From Flavobacterium sp. (GTDB lineage Bacteria > Bacteroidota > Bacteroidia > Flavobacteriales > Flavobacteriaceae): a stretch of DNA of 50,890 nt. The DNA is taken from positions 1 through 50,890 of the forward strand of contig JAGYJR010000014.1 of the NCBI GenBank assembly GCA_018401995.1. Direction: 5' to 3'. Under the pieces are notes generated by a model. That model was not told the DNA's origin. It ran no database searches and was given only the letters and a program-made list of their open reading frames with translations. Below, piece after piece: positions 36,765 through 46,158 of this stretch. Position 1 is the first letter of the stretch, and every line of letters starts with the position of its first letter. Position numbers and translations under genes: made by a program.

Positions 36765-37241
36765 TTAACAACATCCTGATTCTGGTGTACAGCAAGACGT
36801 TTCTTTTGGTTTCCATTCCCCAATTTTGACTTTTGGCTTTTCTGTTGGAATACCGCATTTATCTTTGGCTAAACAATCGGTAAGTTGTGATTCCAGCTGA
36901 AAATATTCACCATTGAAATCCAAATTAAATTTACCAATAGTATTTGGCATTTGATATTCCACCTCAATTTCAGCATCAGGTAAAGCCAACGTCTTTTCAG
37001 AAAGTTCAATAATATGTAACAGCTTTTCTGGATGCAAACGATGGTCATAATCATTAGCTTCCCATAATTGAAAATTAATTTTCTCTTCTCTTCGAACTGT
37101 TCCACCACAATCAATGAAATGTTTGCTTACGATACCCACTTCAGTAACATGAAAATGGTTGGGAACAAATTCCCCATTAGGTAATTGAAAACCTATAGTA
37201 GTCAATTCTTTTAACTTGTTTTTAATTTCTGATAGTTTCAT
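36765..37241 (-). CDS. DUF6428 family protein with Cys-rich tail
   Basis: 158 residues. The body (FQLPNGEFVPNHFHVTEVGIVSKHFIDCGGTVRREEKINFQLW) fits the DUF6428 family often found next to ArsR-type regulators. The C-terminus holds two Cys clusters, CLAKDKCG and SCCTPESGCC, likely to bind a thiophilic metal or metalloid. Function is not established; a role as metalloid-binding carrier is inference. It follows arsR by 34 bases. Confidence 0.78.
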   Translation of the reverse strand: MKLSEIKNKLKELTTIGFQLPNGEFVPNHFHVTEVGIVSKHFIDCGGTVRREEKINFQLWEANDYDHRLHPEKLLHIIELSEKTLALPDAEIEVEYQMPNTIGKFNLDFNGEYFQLESQLTDCLAKDKCGIPTEKPKVKIGEWKPKETSCCTPESGCC

Positions 37242-37275
37242 TTTATAGAATGTTTTAATAATAATTTTTGAAAAT

Positions 37276-37599
37276 TTAACAGCATTTGTTATTCAGTTTA
37301 TTGGAAATTCCACCAAAAAATTCTTCTAAAAGCGTAATTGTTTTTGGATTTAAACAATAACAAATTGAAGTTCCTTCTATTGTTCCTTGAATAATATTAG
37401 CATTTTTCAGTTCTTTTAAATGTTGTGAAACCGTTGGTTGTGCCAAAGGCAATTCATTTACAATATCGCCACATATACAAGAATCTACGTTCAATAAATA
37501 TTCAACAATAGCAATTCTAGCAGGATGCGCCAATGCTTTTAGTAATTGTGCCATTTCATTCTGCTGGTCTGAAAAAAAATCTGATTTTGTTGCTCCCAT
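37276..37599 (-). CDS. arsR: ArsR/SmtB-family metalloregulatory repressor
   Basis: 107 residues with a winged HTH: MAQLLKALAHPARIAIVEYLLNVDSCICGDIVNELPLAQPTVSQHLKELKNANIIQG. The pair Cys-Ile-Cys in SCICGD is the usual arsenite-sensing position, and two more Cys close the protein. ArsR represses until trivalent arsenic or antimony binds. It opens the operon arsR-DUF6428-methyltransferase-reductase. A palindrome overlaps its promoter. Confidence 0.92.
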   Translation of the reverse strand: MGATKSDFFSDQQNEMAQLLKALAHPARIAIVEYLLNVDSCICGDIVNELPLAQPTVSQHLKELKNANIIQGTIEGTSICYCLNPKTITLLEEFFGGISNKLNNKCC

Positions 37600-37612
37600 T
37601 TCCTATATTTAT

Positions 37613-37624
37613 ATATTGCAATAT
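37613..37624 (-). promoter_or_regulatory. Candidate ArsR operator
   Basis: ATATTGCAATAT is a perfect 12-bp palindrome 14 bases upstream of the arsR ATG, overlapping a TAATATTG that could be the -7 box. This is where an autoregulatory ArsR protein would bind. Confidence 0.5.
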
Positions 37625-37663
37625 TACGATATATAGTTGAGATAAAAAAATAAAGCACAAAAA

Positions 37664-37687
37664 AAGTCCTGACGATTGTCAGGACTT
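37664..37687 (-). terminator. Terminator of rpsA
   Basis: AAGTCCTGAC (37664-37673) and GTCAGGACTT (37678-37687), GATT loop, with T-runs on the minus strand, 22 bases past the rpsA stop. Confidence 0.85.
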
Positions 37688-37709
37688 AATTATTTACTAG
37701 GATTAAGAA

Positions 37710-39473
37710 TTATTCTCCTTTATCCATTCTTGCTTTTAATTCAGCTAAAGCGTCGATATCACCTAAAGTAGATTTCTCAGCATTGTTATTAGATGAAGTT
37801 GAAGTTGCAGCTTCTTTAACTACTTTTTCTTCTTCTTCACGGAAAATTGCTGTATGAGAAGCAACTACTCTTTTGAATTCTTTATTAAATTCAATTACTT
37901 TGAAGTCAGCTGTATCACCTTTTTTCAATTTCTTTCCGTCTTCTTTTTCTAAGTGACGAGTTGGAATGAAAGCAACGATATCTTCTCCGAATTCAACTGT
38001 AGCACCTTTGTCAACAATTTCTCCGATTGTTCCGTTGTGAATTGTTCCAACAGCAAAACCATCTTCGTATTTATCCCAAGGATTAGCAGTAGTTTGTTTG
38101 TGACCTAAAGATAATTTACGACCTTCAACGTCTAATTCTAAAACAACTACGTCTAATTTATCACCAACATTTACAAATTCTGATGGATGTTTGATTTTCT
38201 TAGTCCAAGATAAATCAGAGATATATACTAAACCGTCGATTCCTTCTTCTAATTCTACGAAAATTCCGAAGTTTGTGAAGTTTCTAACGATTCCAGTGTG
38301 TTTAGAACCTACTGGGTATTTAGCAGTGATATCAGTCCATGGATCTTGTGTCATTTGTTTGATACCTAAAGACATTTTTCTTTCTTCTCTATCAAGAGTT
38401 AAAACAACAGCCTCTACTTCGTCACCAATTTTCATAAAATCTTGCGCACTTCTTAAGTGAGTAGACCATGACATTTCAGAAACGTGAATTAAACCTTCAA
38501 CACCTTCAGCTACTTCGATGAAAGCACCGTAATCAGCTAAAACAACTACTTTACCTTTTACTTTATCTCCAACTTTCAAGTCAGCATTCAAAGCATCCCA
38601 AGGATGAGCGTTTAATTGTTTTAAACCTAATTGAATTCTTGTTTTCTCATCATCGAAATCAAGGATTACAACGTTTAATTTTTGGTCTAATTCAAGAACT
38701 TCGCTTGGGTGATTGATTCTTGACCAAGATAAGTCAGTAATATGGATTAATCCATCTACACCACCTAAGTCAATGAATACACCGTAAGAAGTAATGTTTT
38801 TAACAACACCTTCTAATACTTGTCCTTTTTCTAATTGACCAATAATTTCTTTTTTCTGTTCTTCAATATCTGCTTCAATAAGCGCTTTATGAGAAACTAC
38901 TACGTTTTTGAATTCGTGGTTAATTTTAACTACTTTGAATTCCATAGTTTTGTTCACATATTGATCGTAATCACGAATTGGTTTTACATCAATTTGAGAA
39001 CCTGGTAAGAATGCTTCAATTCCGAAAACATCTACAATCATACCACCTTTAGTTCTACACTTCACGAAACCGTTAACGATTTCACCAGTATCATGAGCAG
39101 CGATAACTCTATCCCATGCTTTGATTGTTCTAGCTTTTCTGTGCGATAATACTAATTGACCTGTTCTATCTTCACGAACATCGATAAGTACTTCTACTTT
39201 ATCACCTACTTTTAAGTTAGGGTTGTAACGAAATTCGTTTAAAGAAATTACACCTTCTGATTTAGCGTTGATATCAACGATAGCGTCTCTATCTGTAATT
39301 CTTACTACTACTCCTTCTACTACATCTTGATCATCTGTAGAAATAAAAGTTTTAGATACTAAATCTTCAAACTCTTGTAAGTTTTTTTCATCAACTGGAT
39401 CGATACCTTCTTGGTAATTGTGCCAGTTAAAACTCGCTAAAAATTCTTCTTGTGTTTTGTTAATTTCAGACAT
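37710..39473 (-). CDS. rpsA: 30S ribosomal protein S1
   Basis: 587 residues with six S1 (OB-fold) repeats; recognisable ones begin GEIVNGFVKCRTKGGMIVDV, GQVLEGVVKNITSYGVFIDLGG, VGDKVKGKVVVLADYGAFIEV, VGSKHTGIVRNFTNFGIFVEL and VGTIHNGTIGEIVDKGATVEF. S1 binds mRNA on the 30S subunit and helps initiation on weakly structured leaders, which matters in Bacteroidota where Shine-Dalgarno sites are rare. The gene has a canonical promoter and a leader of about 115 bases. Confidence 0.97.
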   Translation of the reverse strand: MSEINKTQEEFLASFNWHNYQEGIDPVDEKNLQEFEDLVSKTFISTDDQDVVEGVVVRITDRDAIVDINAKSEGVISLNEFRYNPNLKVGDKVEVLIDVREDRTGQLVLSHRKARTIKAWDRVIAAHDTGEIVNGFVKCRTKGGMIVDVFGIEAFLPGSQIDVKPIRDYDQYVNKTMEFKVVKINHEFKNVVVSHKALIEADIEEQKKEIIGQLEKGQVLEGVVKNITSYGVFIDLGGVDGLIHITDLSWSRINHPSEVLELDQKLNVVILDFDDEKTRIQLGLKQLNAHPWDALNADLKVGDKVKGKVVVLADYGAFIEVAEGVEGLIHVSEMSWSTHLRSAQDFMKIGDEVEAVVLTLDREERKMSLGIKQMTQDPWTDITAKYPVGSKHTGIVRNFTNFGIFVELEEGIDGLVYISDLSWTKKIKHPSEFVNVGDKLDVVVLELDVEGRKLSLGHKQTTANPWDKYEDGFAVGTIHNGTIGEIVDKGATVEFGEDIVAFIPTRHLEKEDGKKLKKGDTADFKVIEFNKEFKRVVASHTAIFREEEEKVVKEAATSTSSNNNAEKSTLGDIDALAELKARMDKGE

Positions 39474-39526
39474 GCTGATTAAAAATTTGTATCCTGCGTT
39501 TTTAATGAGTTTCTTATGCAGTTTAA

Positions 39527-39544
39527 AAACAACAGAAGTTGTTT
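39527..39544 (-). promoter_or_regulatory. Hairpin in the rpsA leader
   Basis: AAACAAC (39527-39533) and GTTGTTT (39538-39544) form a 7-bp stem with an AGAA loop, halfway through the untranslated leader of rpsA. Possible site of autoregulation by S1; inference only. Confidence 0.3.
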
Positions 39545-39593
39545 ACATAATTAATTGATTCCTAATGGAAACTCGTCTCTGCCAAAAGGTGTG

Positions 39594-39624
39594 CAAAGGT
39601 ACTATTATATTTTTAATTTACAAA
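39594..39624 (-). promoter_or_regulatory. Bacteroidota-type promoter of rpsA
   Basis: On the minus strand TTTG (39624-39621), 19 bases, then TACCTTTG (39601-39594). Both boxes and the spacing match the consensus. It implies a 5' leader of about 115 bases. Confidence 0.8.
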
Positions 39625-39637
39625 AACTTATTGAAAT

Positions 39638-40873
39638 TTAAACACTTACTTTCCGTGTTTTTTTCTTCCAAAGTAAAAGGAAATATAAAACCACAATGAG
39701 AAATAATAGAACCGCAAAAAACAACCAAATGGGTGGCCAATCTTTTGTTGCATTTGTTGTGAAAAAAGCATCTATCAACAAACCACTTGTAAAACTTCCA
39801 AATAAGGCTCCAAAACCATTAACTACCATTACAAAAAAACCTTGCATGCTGCCGCGGTATTCTTTAACCGTGTTTTCATCTAGATAAATAGAACCAGCTA
39901 TAAGAAAAAAGTTAAATGCCATTCCATAAAAAACACATGACATCAATACCAAAAACAAACTATTTTCAGGCGACACCAAAGACAACAAAAGGAATTTTAT
40001 TGTCCAAGCTATAAAACTTAATAATACAATTATAGGAATTGAAAGTCGCTTCAAAACAAACGGCATCAACAATATAAAAAAGACTTCCGCAATTTGCGAA
40101 ACCGAAACCACAATGGCAGGATATTTCACCAAAATAGCTTCTGGATTGGAAATCGTTGTTTTGATGTCATGCAAAAAGGGATTGGTATAGCCATTGGAAA
40201 CAATTAAAGCAATTCCAAAGAAAAAGGCAAATCCGAAAAAGTAATATACTTCTTTATTAGTAATGGCTTGAAAAACATGTAATCCGAAGGCTTTTTGGAA
40301 AGAAAACGCAACTTTGGGTTTAATTCTTGGCGTTTCGGAAATAAAAAAAGTTACTGCAAAAAGTACCAACGAAGCCAAACTCGACAAATAAAATTGATAC
40401 ACCGAAGTTTCATTACCTGATAAACTAACCAACCAAAGCGCCAAAATAAATCCGATAGAACCCCAAACTCTAATTTTGGGATAAACCGACTTAACATTGT
40501 AATTCTCTTCATTTAATTTGGAATAACAAAAGCTAACTAACATAGGAATAGATGCCATATAAGCAATCATATACAACAACAAAACCCAAAAAAACAAAGC
40601 AGGATTTAAAATGGAAGGTAAAAGCAACATCAAAAGCGCAGCACTCAAATGCAGTGCCCGATACACTTTTATTAAACTAAAATAACGATCAGTCAAGTAA
40701 CCAAAAAACGCAGGAAATCCAATAGCTGAAATTCCAATAGTAGCATAAATATAACCAAACTGACTAGGAGACCAACCCAATTGAAACAAATAAGAACCAA
40801 TGGTTATCAACCAACAACCCCAAATAAAAAACTGTAAAAAATTAAGTAGATTTAACTGGAGTTTTGTGTTCAT
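39638..40873 (-). CDS. NupG-type nucleoside:H+ symporter (MFS)
   Basis: 411 residues with about 12 membrane helices. The N-terminus (MNTKLQLNLLNFLQFFIWGCWLITIGSYLF) is characteristic of the nucleoside:H+ symporter branch of the MFS (NupG/XapB). FFGYLTDRYFSLIKVYR is the MFS loop 2-3 motif. Exact nucleosides cannot be called. Four bases separate it from cmk (which makes CDP from CMP), so nucleoside uptake and pyrimidine nucleotide salvage are probably co-expressed. Confidence 0.85.
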   Translation of the reverse strand: MNTKLQLNLLNFLQFFIWGCWLITIGSYLFQLGWSPSQFGYIYATIGISAIGFPAFFGYLTDRYFSLIKVYRALHLSAALLMLLLPSILNPALFFWVLLLYMIAYMASIPMLVSFCYSKLNEENYNVKSVYPKIRVWGSIGFILALWLVSLSGNETSVYQFYLSSLASLVLFAVTFFISETPRIKPKVAFSFQKAFGLHVFQAITNKEVYYFFGFAFFFGIALIVSNGYTNPFLHDIKTTISNPEAILVKYPAIVVSVSQIAEVFFILLMPFVLKRLSIPIIVLLSFIAWTIKFLLLSLVSPENSLFLVLMSCVFYGMAFNFFLIAGSIYLDENTVKEYRGSMQGFFVMVVNGFGALFGSFTSGLLIDAFFTTNATKDWPPIWLFFAVLLFLIVVLYFLLLWKKKTRKVSV

Positions 40874-40876
40874 ATT

Positions 40877-41566
40877 TTAGCTTTTTACAACATCTTGAAC
40901 CATTTGTAAAACCAATTCAAATTGCTCTGTTTTACTCATGGAAGAATTATCGATTTCAATAGCATTCGAAGCTTTAACCAAAGGCGAATCTTCACGGTTG
41001 GTATCGATATAATCACGTTCTTGGACATTTTGCAAAACTTCTGCGAAAGTGACGTGTTGACCTTTTTCTACCAATTCATCAAATCGTCTTTTAGCACGAG
41101 TTTCTGCAGAAGCTGTCATAAATAATTTCAGTTCCGCATCTGGAAAAACAACTGTTCCAATGTCTCTTCCGTCCATTACAATGGCTTTTTCTTTACCCAT
41201 TTCTTGTTGTTGCTCCACTAATTTAGCTCTGACTTCTGAAATTTCAGCAATTTTACTCACAAATCTTGACACTTCTAAAGTACGAATTTCTTGCTCCACA
41301 CAAACGCCATTCAAATACATTTCTGCAAAACCCAATTCGGCATTGAACTGAAAATGTAGTTTTACATTTGGTAATGCTTCCACAATAGCTTCTTTATCCA
41401 AAGTGTTTTCAGTAATCCATCCGTTTTGCATCATGAAATAAGTCACCGCACGATACATAGCTCCAGTATCCACATAAACATAACCTAATTTTGTCGCTAA
41501 TTGTTTGGCTAACGTACTTTTTCCTGTTGACGAAAATCCGTCTATTGCTATGGTAATTTTTTTCAT
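40877..41566 (-). CDS. cmk: (d)CMP kinase
   Basis: 229 residues. It phosphorylates CMP and dCMP to the diphosphates with ATP. The P-loop is IAIDGFSSTGKSTLAKQLATKLG, followed by YVDTGAMYRAVTYF, VMDGRDIGTVVFPDAELKLFMTASAETRAKRR and DSPL, all diagnostic of Cmk. It lies 12 bases after porQ and is followed by the nucleoside permease and then rpsA. Confidence 0.96.
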   Translation of the reverse strand: MKKITIAIDGFSSTGKSTLAKQLATKLGYVYVDTGAMYRAVTYFMMQNGWITENTLDKEAIVEALPNVKLHFQFNAELGFAEMYLNGVCVEQEIRTLEVSRFVSKIAEISEVRAKLVEQQQEMGKEKAIVMDGRDIGTVVFPDAELKLFMTASAETRAKRRFDELVEKGQHVTFAEVLQNVQERDYIDTNREDSPLVKASNAIEIDNSSMSKTEQFELVLQMVQDVVKS

Positions 41567-41578
41567 GTTTTTAATCTT

Positions 41579-42613
41579 CTAATAACCTCTATCTCTATCC
41601 AAATCAATCATTAAACCAAACAAACTAGTATTGGCAGCCACTGTATATCTAGAATAGGAATAATCAAATTTTACTTTTCCAAAACGTATACCAACACCAA
41701 CTGAAATTCCTGAGAAGTTTCTTTGGTCCACAATTCGTAATTCTTCGCCTCGTCTGAAATTGTATCCCAATCGTAAATTGAAACCTTTTTCTGGAAATAA
41801 CTCAGCACCTAAAATTAAATGACGTAGTGCATTATTAAAAAAAGACACTTTCTCTTCATTAGAACTACCATCTAAACTACCTTCTGCTCTATTAGGATTT
41901 GAGAAGGCAATATTCCATTGTTGTAAATTTTCTAATGTAACATGCCAACGAATAGGAACATGTTCCATTAATTGCGAAATTCCGGCATCAATAGACAAGG
42001 GCAATTTCTCATTTACATTATCGTAAGGTTTGATTTGAAATCCTAAATTCCGAACAGAAATCGCGTAATTAATATCATTTTTATCATCAATATATAAAAA
42101 CCCAATATCTGTTGCTGCTCCCCAAGAATTATAGGTTTCTAAAGTAGACGAAATCAGCTTTACATTGGCACCAACATACATATTGGTCCAAGGAATATTA
42201 TAAGCATAACCTAACGATAATGCTGCTTCACTTCCCGTAAAATCAGAGGTTAAATTCCCTAATTCATCTCGTCCTTCAAAAGTTCCGTAATTGATATAAC
42301 TTACTCCAGCGTGAAACGTTTGTAAATGTCTGTCCCAAGTGTAAGCATAAGCAGCTGTTCCATAAGAAACTTCACCGAAATAACTACCATAATTAACCGA
42401 AAGTCGGTTGCTCATTTCTTGATTAATAGTCGCAGGATTATAAAAAGCTTGATTGACATCAAAATCAACAACAGTAAGGACTTTTCCGCCCAAAGCCGCT
42501 TGACGAGGTGATTGTGCTAAGTTCAAAAATTGGTATACGTACTTACCTCCTATTTGTCCAAAATGAGTAGTGGTAACGAATAACAGAAAAAGTACTACAA
42601 GTTTTCTTAGCAT
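41579..42613 (-). CDS. porQ: Type IX secretion protein PorQ
   Basis: 344 residues from the ATG at 42613 (MLRKLVVLFLLFVTTTHFGQ, a signal peptide); the frame also runs to a TTG at 42631. An outer-membrane barrel of the PorV/PorQ-like kind: GGKYVYQFLNLAQSPRQAALGG, DFDVNQAFYNPATIN and GYNFRRGEELRI. PorQ works with PorU, PorV and PorZ in the T9SS attachment complex that processes cargo and attaches it to the surface. Order lon-porQ-cmk matches other Flavobacteriaceae. Confidence 0.9.
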   Translation of the reverse strand: MLRKLVVLFLLFVTTTHFGQIGGKYVYQFLNLAQSPRQAALGGKVLTVVDFDVNQAFYNPATINQEMSNRLSVNYGSYFGEVSYGTAAYAYTWDRHLQTFHAGVSYINYGTFEGRDELGNLTSDFTGSEAALSLGYAYNIPWTNMYVGANVKLISSTLETYNSWGAATDIGFLYIDDKNDINYAISVRNLGFQIKPYDNVNEKLPLSIDAGISQLMEHVPIRWHVTLENLQQWNIAFSNPNRAEGSLDGSSNEEKVSFFNNALRHLILGAELFPEKGFNLRLGYNFRRGEELRIVDQRNFSGISVGVGIRFGKVKFDYSYSRYTVAANTSLFGLMIDLDRDRGY

Positions 42614-42681
42614 TTTTAAAATAAGTGTCAAAGCTATAACGCTGATGCGAAGATAAAATTATATCATCTATATTAAAAACA

Positions 42682-42711
42682 AATTCCGACTAATTTACAC
42701 TAGTCGGAATT
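42682..42711 (-). terminator. Terminator of lon
   Basis: A perfect 11-bp stem (AATTCCGACTA, 42682-42692, with 42701-42711) and eight-base loop, 20 bases past the lon stop. Confidence 0.75.
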
Positions 42712-42730
42712 CTATTTACGATTGAAACGC

Positions 42731-45184
42731 TTAGTTTAGTTTTTTTGCGTCTTTTACTTTCTGATTTAAAATCGCAATTTCAATTACTTCGCTCATTTTA
42801 TCTACGTAATGGAATTTCAATCCTTTTACATATTCCGGCTTGATTTCCTCGATATCACGTTTGTTTTCATGACACAAAATAATTTCTTTAATATTCGCTC
42901 TTTTGGCAGCTAGAATTTTTTCTTTGATCCCGCCTACAGGTAATACTTTTCCACGTAAGGTAATTTCGCCAGTCATCGCAAGATGCTTCTTCACTTTCTT
43001 TTGTGTATAAGTAGAAACCATAGAAGTTAGCATTGCAATTCCGGCACTTGGTCCGTCTTTTGGTGTTGCTCCTTCTGGTACGTGAATGTGAATATTATTG
43101 GTCGATAAAACTTCTGGATTAATTCCTAATTTTTCCGAATTAGATTTAATGTATTCCAATGCAATAGTTACGGATTCTTTCATCACAGTTCCTAAATTTC
43201 CTGTCATTGTCATAGTTCCTTTTCCTTTGGAAATAGTAGATTCAATAAATAAAATATCACCACCAACCGATGTCCAAGCTAAACCAGTTACTACTCCAGC
43301 CACATCATTGTCTTCATATTTATCGCGCTCCATTCTTGGTGCTTTCAAAATAGAAACAATATCTTCATCCGAAACTTTTACATTATACGGTTCTTCCATT
43401 GCAATCGATTTCGCAGCATGACGAACCAATTGGGCAATCTTTTTATCTAAACCACGAACACCCGATTCTCTAGTGTAACCAACCACCACTTTTTCCAATT
43501 GCTTTTTACCAATTTGCAAATGTTCTTCGGTTAAACCGTGTTCTTTTAATTGTTTTGGCACCAAATGTCTTCTAGCAATTTCAACCTTTTCTTCAATCGT
43601 ATATCCCGACATATTGATGATTTCCATTCTGTCACGAAGCGCGGGTTGAATGCTCGATAAACTATTGGAAGTTGCCACAAACATCACTTTTGATAAATCA
43701 AATCCAATTTCCAAGAAATTATCATGGAATTCTGAATTTTGTTCTGGATCCAAAACTTCTAACAAAGCAGACGATGGATCACCATTGAAACTACTCGATA
43801 ATTTATCAATTTCATCTAAAACAAAGACAGGATTGGATGTTTTCGCTTTTTTTATACTTTGGATAATTCTTCCTGGCATTGCACCAATATAAGTTTTTCT
43901 ATGACCACGAATTTCCGCTTCATCACGCATTCCACCTAACGAAACGCGAACATATTCTCTTCCCAAAGCTTCTGCAATCGACTTTCCAATGGAAGTTTTA
44001 CCAACTCCTGGAGGTCCATACAAACACAAAATAGGTGATTTCATGTCGTTTCGCAATTTCAAAACTGCCAAATGTTCGATGATGCGTTTTTTTACGTCTT
44101 CCAATCCGAAATGATCGCGATCTAAGATTTTTTGAGCGCGTTTTAAATCGAATTTATCTTTGGTATATTCGTTCCAAGGCAATTCTAAAAACAGTTCAAT
44201 ATAATTGCGTTGCACACCAAAATCAGGCGAATTTGGATTGGTACGTTGCAATTTAGAAACTTCTTTCTCAAAATGTTGGGCTACTTTATCATCCCATTTT
44301 TTAGTTTTCGCTTTCTGACGCATTTCTTCAATTTCAGCTTCATACGAAACACCACCCAATTCTTCTTGAATGGTTTTCATTTGTTGCTGCAAGAAATACT
44401 CACGTTGTTGTTGGTCTAAATCGAAACGCACTTTGGATTGAATATCGTTTTTCAATTCCAATTTCTGCATTTCCAAATTCATGAAACGTAAAGTATCTAA
44501 AGCTCTATCTTTCAAATTATTAATCGACAATAATCCTTGTTTGTCTGCAACCGATAAATTCATATTGGAAGAAACAAAGTTGATTAAGAACGGTGAACTT
44601 TCAATATTTTTAATAGCAAAAGTAGCTTCCGTTGGAATATTTGGACTCTCTTTGATAATTTCAATTGCTAAATCTTTGATAGATTCTACAATAGTATGAA
44701 ATTCAACATCCTTTTTCTCAGGACGAATTTCTTCAAACTCTTTTACTGTTGCTTTTAAATACGGTTCTTCTTGTGTAAATGTATCAATTTCAAAGCGCTT
44801 TTTTCCTTGAAGAATTACCGTAATATTGCCATCAGGCATTTTCAGTACTCGGATGATTTGGGCAACAGTACCAATGTGATGCACATCAGCTGGTGTTGGC
44901 TCTTCAACACCTTCATCAATTTGAGCCACTACACCGATAACTTTTCCGGCTGCGTTAGCATCATTAATCAATTTTATGGATTTATCTCTTCCAGCAGTAA
45001 TTGGAATAACTACTCCAGGAAAAAGAACCGTATTTCGTAAAGGTAAAATAGGTAAATCGCCTGGTAAGGCTTCATTATTCATTTCTTCTTCATCTTCTGG
45101 CGTCAATAACGGAATTAATTCAGCATCCGATTGAATCTCCTGAAGTGACAGATTGTCTAGTGTAAGTATTTTTTGATTTGGCAT
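42731..45184 (-). CDS. lon: Lon ATP-dependent protease
   Basis: 817 residues. The N-terminal substrate domain is [19 protein letters not shown]; the AAA+ domain has Walker [22 protein letters not shown] and Walker [10 protein letters not shown]; the protease domain has the catalytic Ser in [16 protein letters not shown] and the catalytic Lys in [13 protein letters not shown]. It degrades misfolded and regulatory proteins. -7 box TACATTTG on the minus strand at 45229-45222. Single gene with its own terminator. Confidence 0.97.
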   Translation of the reverse strand: MPNQKILTLDNLSLQEIQSDAELIPLLTPEDEEEMNNEALPGDLPILPLRNTVLFPGVVIPITAGRDKSIKLINDANAAGKVIGVVAQIDEGVEEPTPADVHHIGTVAQIIRVLKMPDGNITVILQGKKRFEIDTFTQEEPYLKATVKEFEEIRPEKKDVEFHTIVESIKDLAIEIIKESPNIPTEATFAIKNIESSPFLINFVSSNMNLSVADKQGLLSINNLKDRALDTLRFMNLEMQKLELKNDIQSKVRFDLDQQQREYFLQQQMKTIQEELGGVSYEAEIEEMRQKAKTKKWDDKVAQHFEKEVSKLQRTNPNSPDFGVQRNYIELFLELPWNEYTKDKFDLKRAQKILDRDHFGLEDVKKRIIEHLAVLKLRNDMKSPILCLYGPPGVGKTSIGKSIAEALGREYVRVSLGGMRDEAEIRGHRKTYIGAMPGRIIQSIKKAKTSNPVFVLDEIDKLSSSFNGDPSSALLEVLDPEQNSEFHDNFLEIGFDLSKVMFVATSNSLSSIQPALRDRMEIINMSGYTIEEKVEIARRHLVPKQLKEHGLTEEHLQIGKKQLEKVVVGYTRESGVRGLDKKIAQLVRHAAKSIAMEEPYNVKVSDEDIVSILKAPRMERDKYEDNDVAGVVTGLAWTSVGGDILFIESTISKGKGTMTMTGNLGTVMKESVTIALEYIKSNSEKLGINPEVLSTNNIHIHVPEGATPKDGPSAGIAMLTSMVSTYTQKKVKKHLAMTGEITLRGKVLPVGGIKEKILAAKRANIKEIILCHENKRDIEEIKPEYVKGLKFHYVDKMSEVIEIAILNQKVKDAKKLN

Positions 45185-45221
45185 ATTTTAAAATAAGTCA
45201 TTTTGTCATTAATTCAATTCA

Positions 45222-45229
45222 CAAATGTA
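45222..45229 (-). promoter_or_regulatory. -7 box TACATTTG of lon
   Basis: On the minus strand TACATTTG matches TAnnTTTG, 37 bases before the ATG. The -33 element is unclear. Confidence 0.5.
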
Positions 45230-45319
45230 TTGGATTTTATTCAAAACACTGATTCACAACATCATAAATAAATCCTAATAAATTGGAACTAATTAAGTTC
45301 AAGATTTATGCCATAAAAA

Positions 45320-45343
45320 AATCCCGAAGGTTAGTTCGGGATT
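45320..45343 (-). terminator. Terminator of the repeat-bearing lipoprotein gene
   Basis: AATCCCGAA (45320-45328) and TTCGGGATT (45335-45343), six-base loop, with a T-run on the minus strand, eight bases past the stop. Confidence 0.8.
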
Positions 45344-45351
45344 GTGTTCAT

Positions 45352-46125
45352 CTAGAAAAGTGTATAATCTACTAAAATAGATATATAATTGACCCCTCCT
45401 GAGCTTGTTGTTGACTTAATCGGACCAACACCTTTAGCATACCACGCTTCAGTAATTACTTCAGTTGGTGGAATACCTGCAGAAGATGCTGTTTGATTCA
45501 TTCTTACTTTAATTACATTGTTATATGTTACTCCATCCACAACTTCGGTAACATTTTTAGCTAAGATAGTTCCTGTGTAAGTTGTATTCATAGTTATGGT
45601 AGCAATACCTGGATATGTAGTAGTTTGAGAATAAGTACCATTCCAAGTTTGTCCAACATTTAAATTATCTTTTAAAATGATATATTCATAACCCGTTTGA
45701 GTTCCTGTCATTCCACCAGCATTGATATTGATATCATCGGTCTTCAATTTATATACACCATTACTCTTGTTCAACCAATTAGTTGCACTTCCAGAAGATG
45801 ATGTTCCTGAACCGGATTGTGGAGCAAATTTATAGTATAAGGCACCACTAAAAGTTCCTGTACCAACAATTTTAATTGGATCAAGTAATACACCATCACG
45901 TTCCATATGCCAAACATTATTAATTGCTGTTGGCCAATAATCAGCTGTTGTTGAACCAGTTCCTCCTGTATTACCACCTCCTGTATTACCACCTCCAGTA
46001 TTACCGCCTCCTGTATTTCCATTATCAGAACTTAATAAAGCTGGATCTAGGGGTTCAACATTATCACATGAAACAAAAGTAATTGACATAAATAGCATTA
46101 TCGCTACATAAAATATATTTTTCAT
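45352..46125 (-). CDS. Lipoprotein with GNTGG repeats
   Basis: 257 residues. The signal peptide ends at TFVSCDN, giving Cys20 as lipid site. A low-complexity linker of four GNTGG units (about residues 36-55) is coded by 15-bp DNA repeats. The C-terminal domain (YWPTAINNVWHMERDGVLLDPIKIVGTGTFSGALYYKF) is a beta-rich fold I cannot name. The layout, lipid anchor plus flexible linker plus beta domain, suits a surface-exposed lipoprotein. Single gene with promoter TATATTTG at 46149-46142. Confidence 0.75.
   Translation of the reverse strand: MKNIFYVAIMLFMSITFVSCDNVEPLDPALLSSDNGNTGGGNTGGGNTGGGNTGGTGSTTADYWPTAINNVWHMERDGVLLDPIKIVGTGTFSGALYYKFAPQSGSGTSSSGSATNWLNKSNGVYKLKTDDININAGGMTGTQTGYEYIILKDNLNVGQTWNGTYSQTTTYPGIATITMNTTYTGTILAKNVTEVVDGVTYNNVIKVRMNQTASSAGIPPTEVITEAWYAKGVGPIKSTTSSGGVNYISILVDYTLF
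45961..46020. repeat. 15-bp tandem repeat in the lipoprotein gene
   Basis: Four units of ACCTCCTGTATTACC and variants (45961-45975, 45976-45990, 45991-46005, 46006-46020). Each encodes GNTGG in frame. Copy number changes would not shift the frame. Confidence 0.9.
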
Positions 46126-46141
46126 TTTTTAATATTTTTTC

Positions 46142-46149
46142 CAAATATA
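46142..46149 (-). promoter_or_regulatory. -7 box TATATTTG of the repeat-bearing lipoprotein gene
   Basis: On the minus strand TATATTTG matches TAnnTTTG, 16 bases before the ATG. The -33 region reads GGTG instead of TTTG. It overlaps the 3' flank of the upstream transporter gene. Confidence 0.5.
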
Positions 46150-46158
46150 TGCAATAAT

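Noticed and set aside
45961..46020. CRISPR-like array
   Set aside because: The repeats are 15 bp, directly adjacent without spacers and in frame within a lipoprotein gene.
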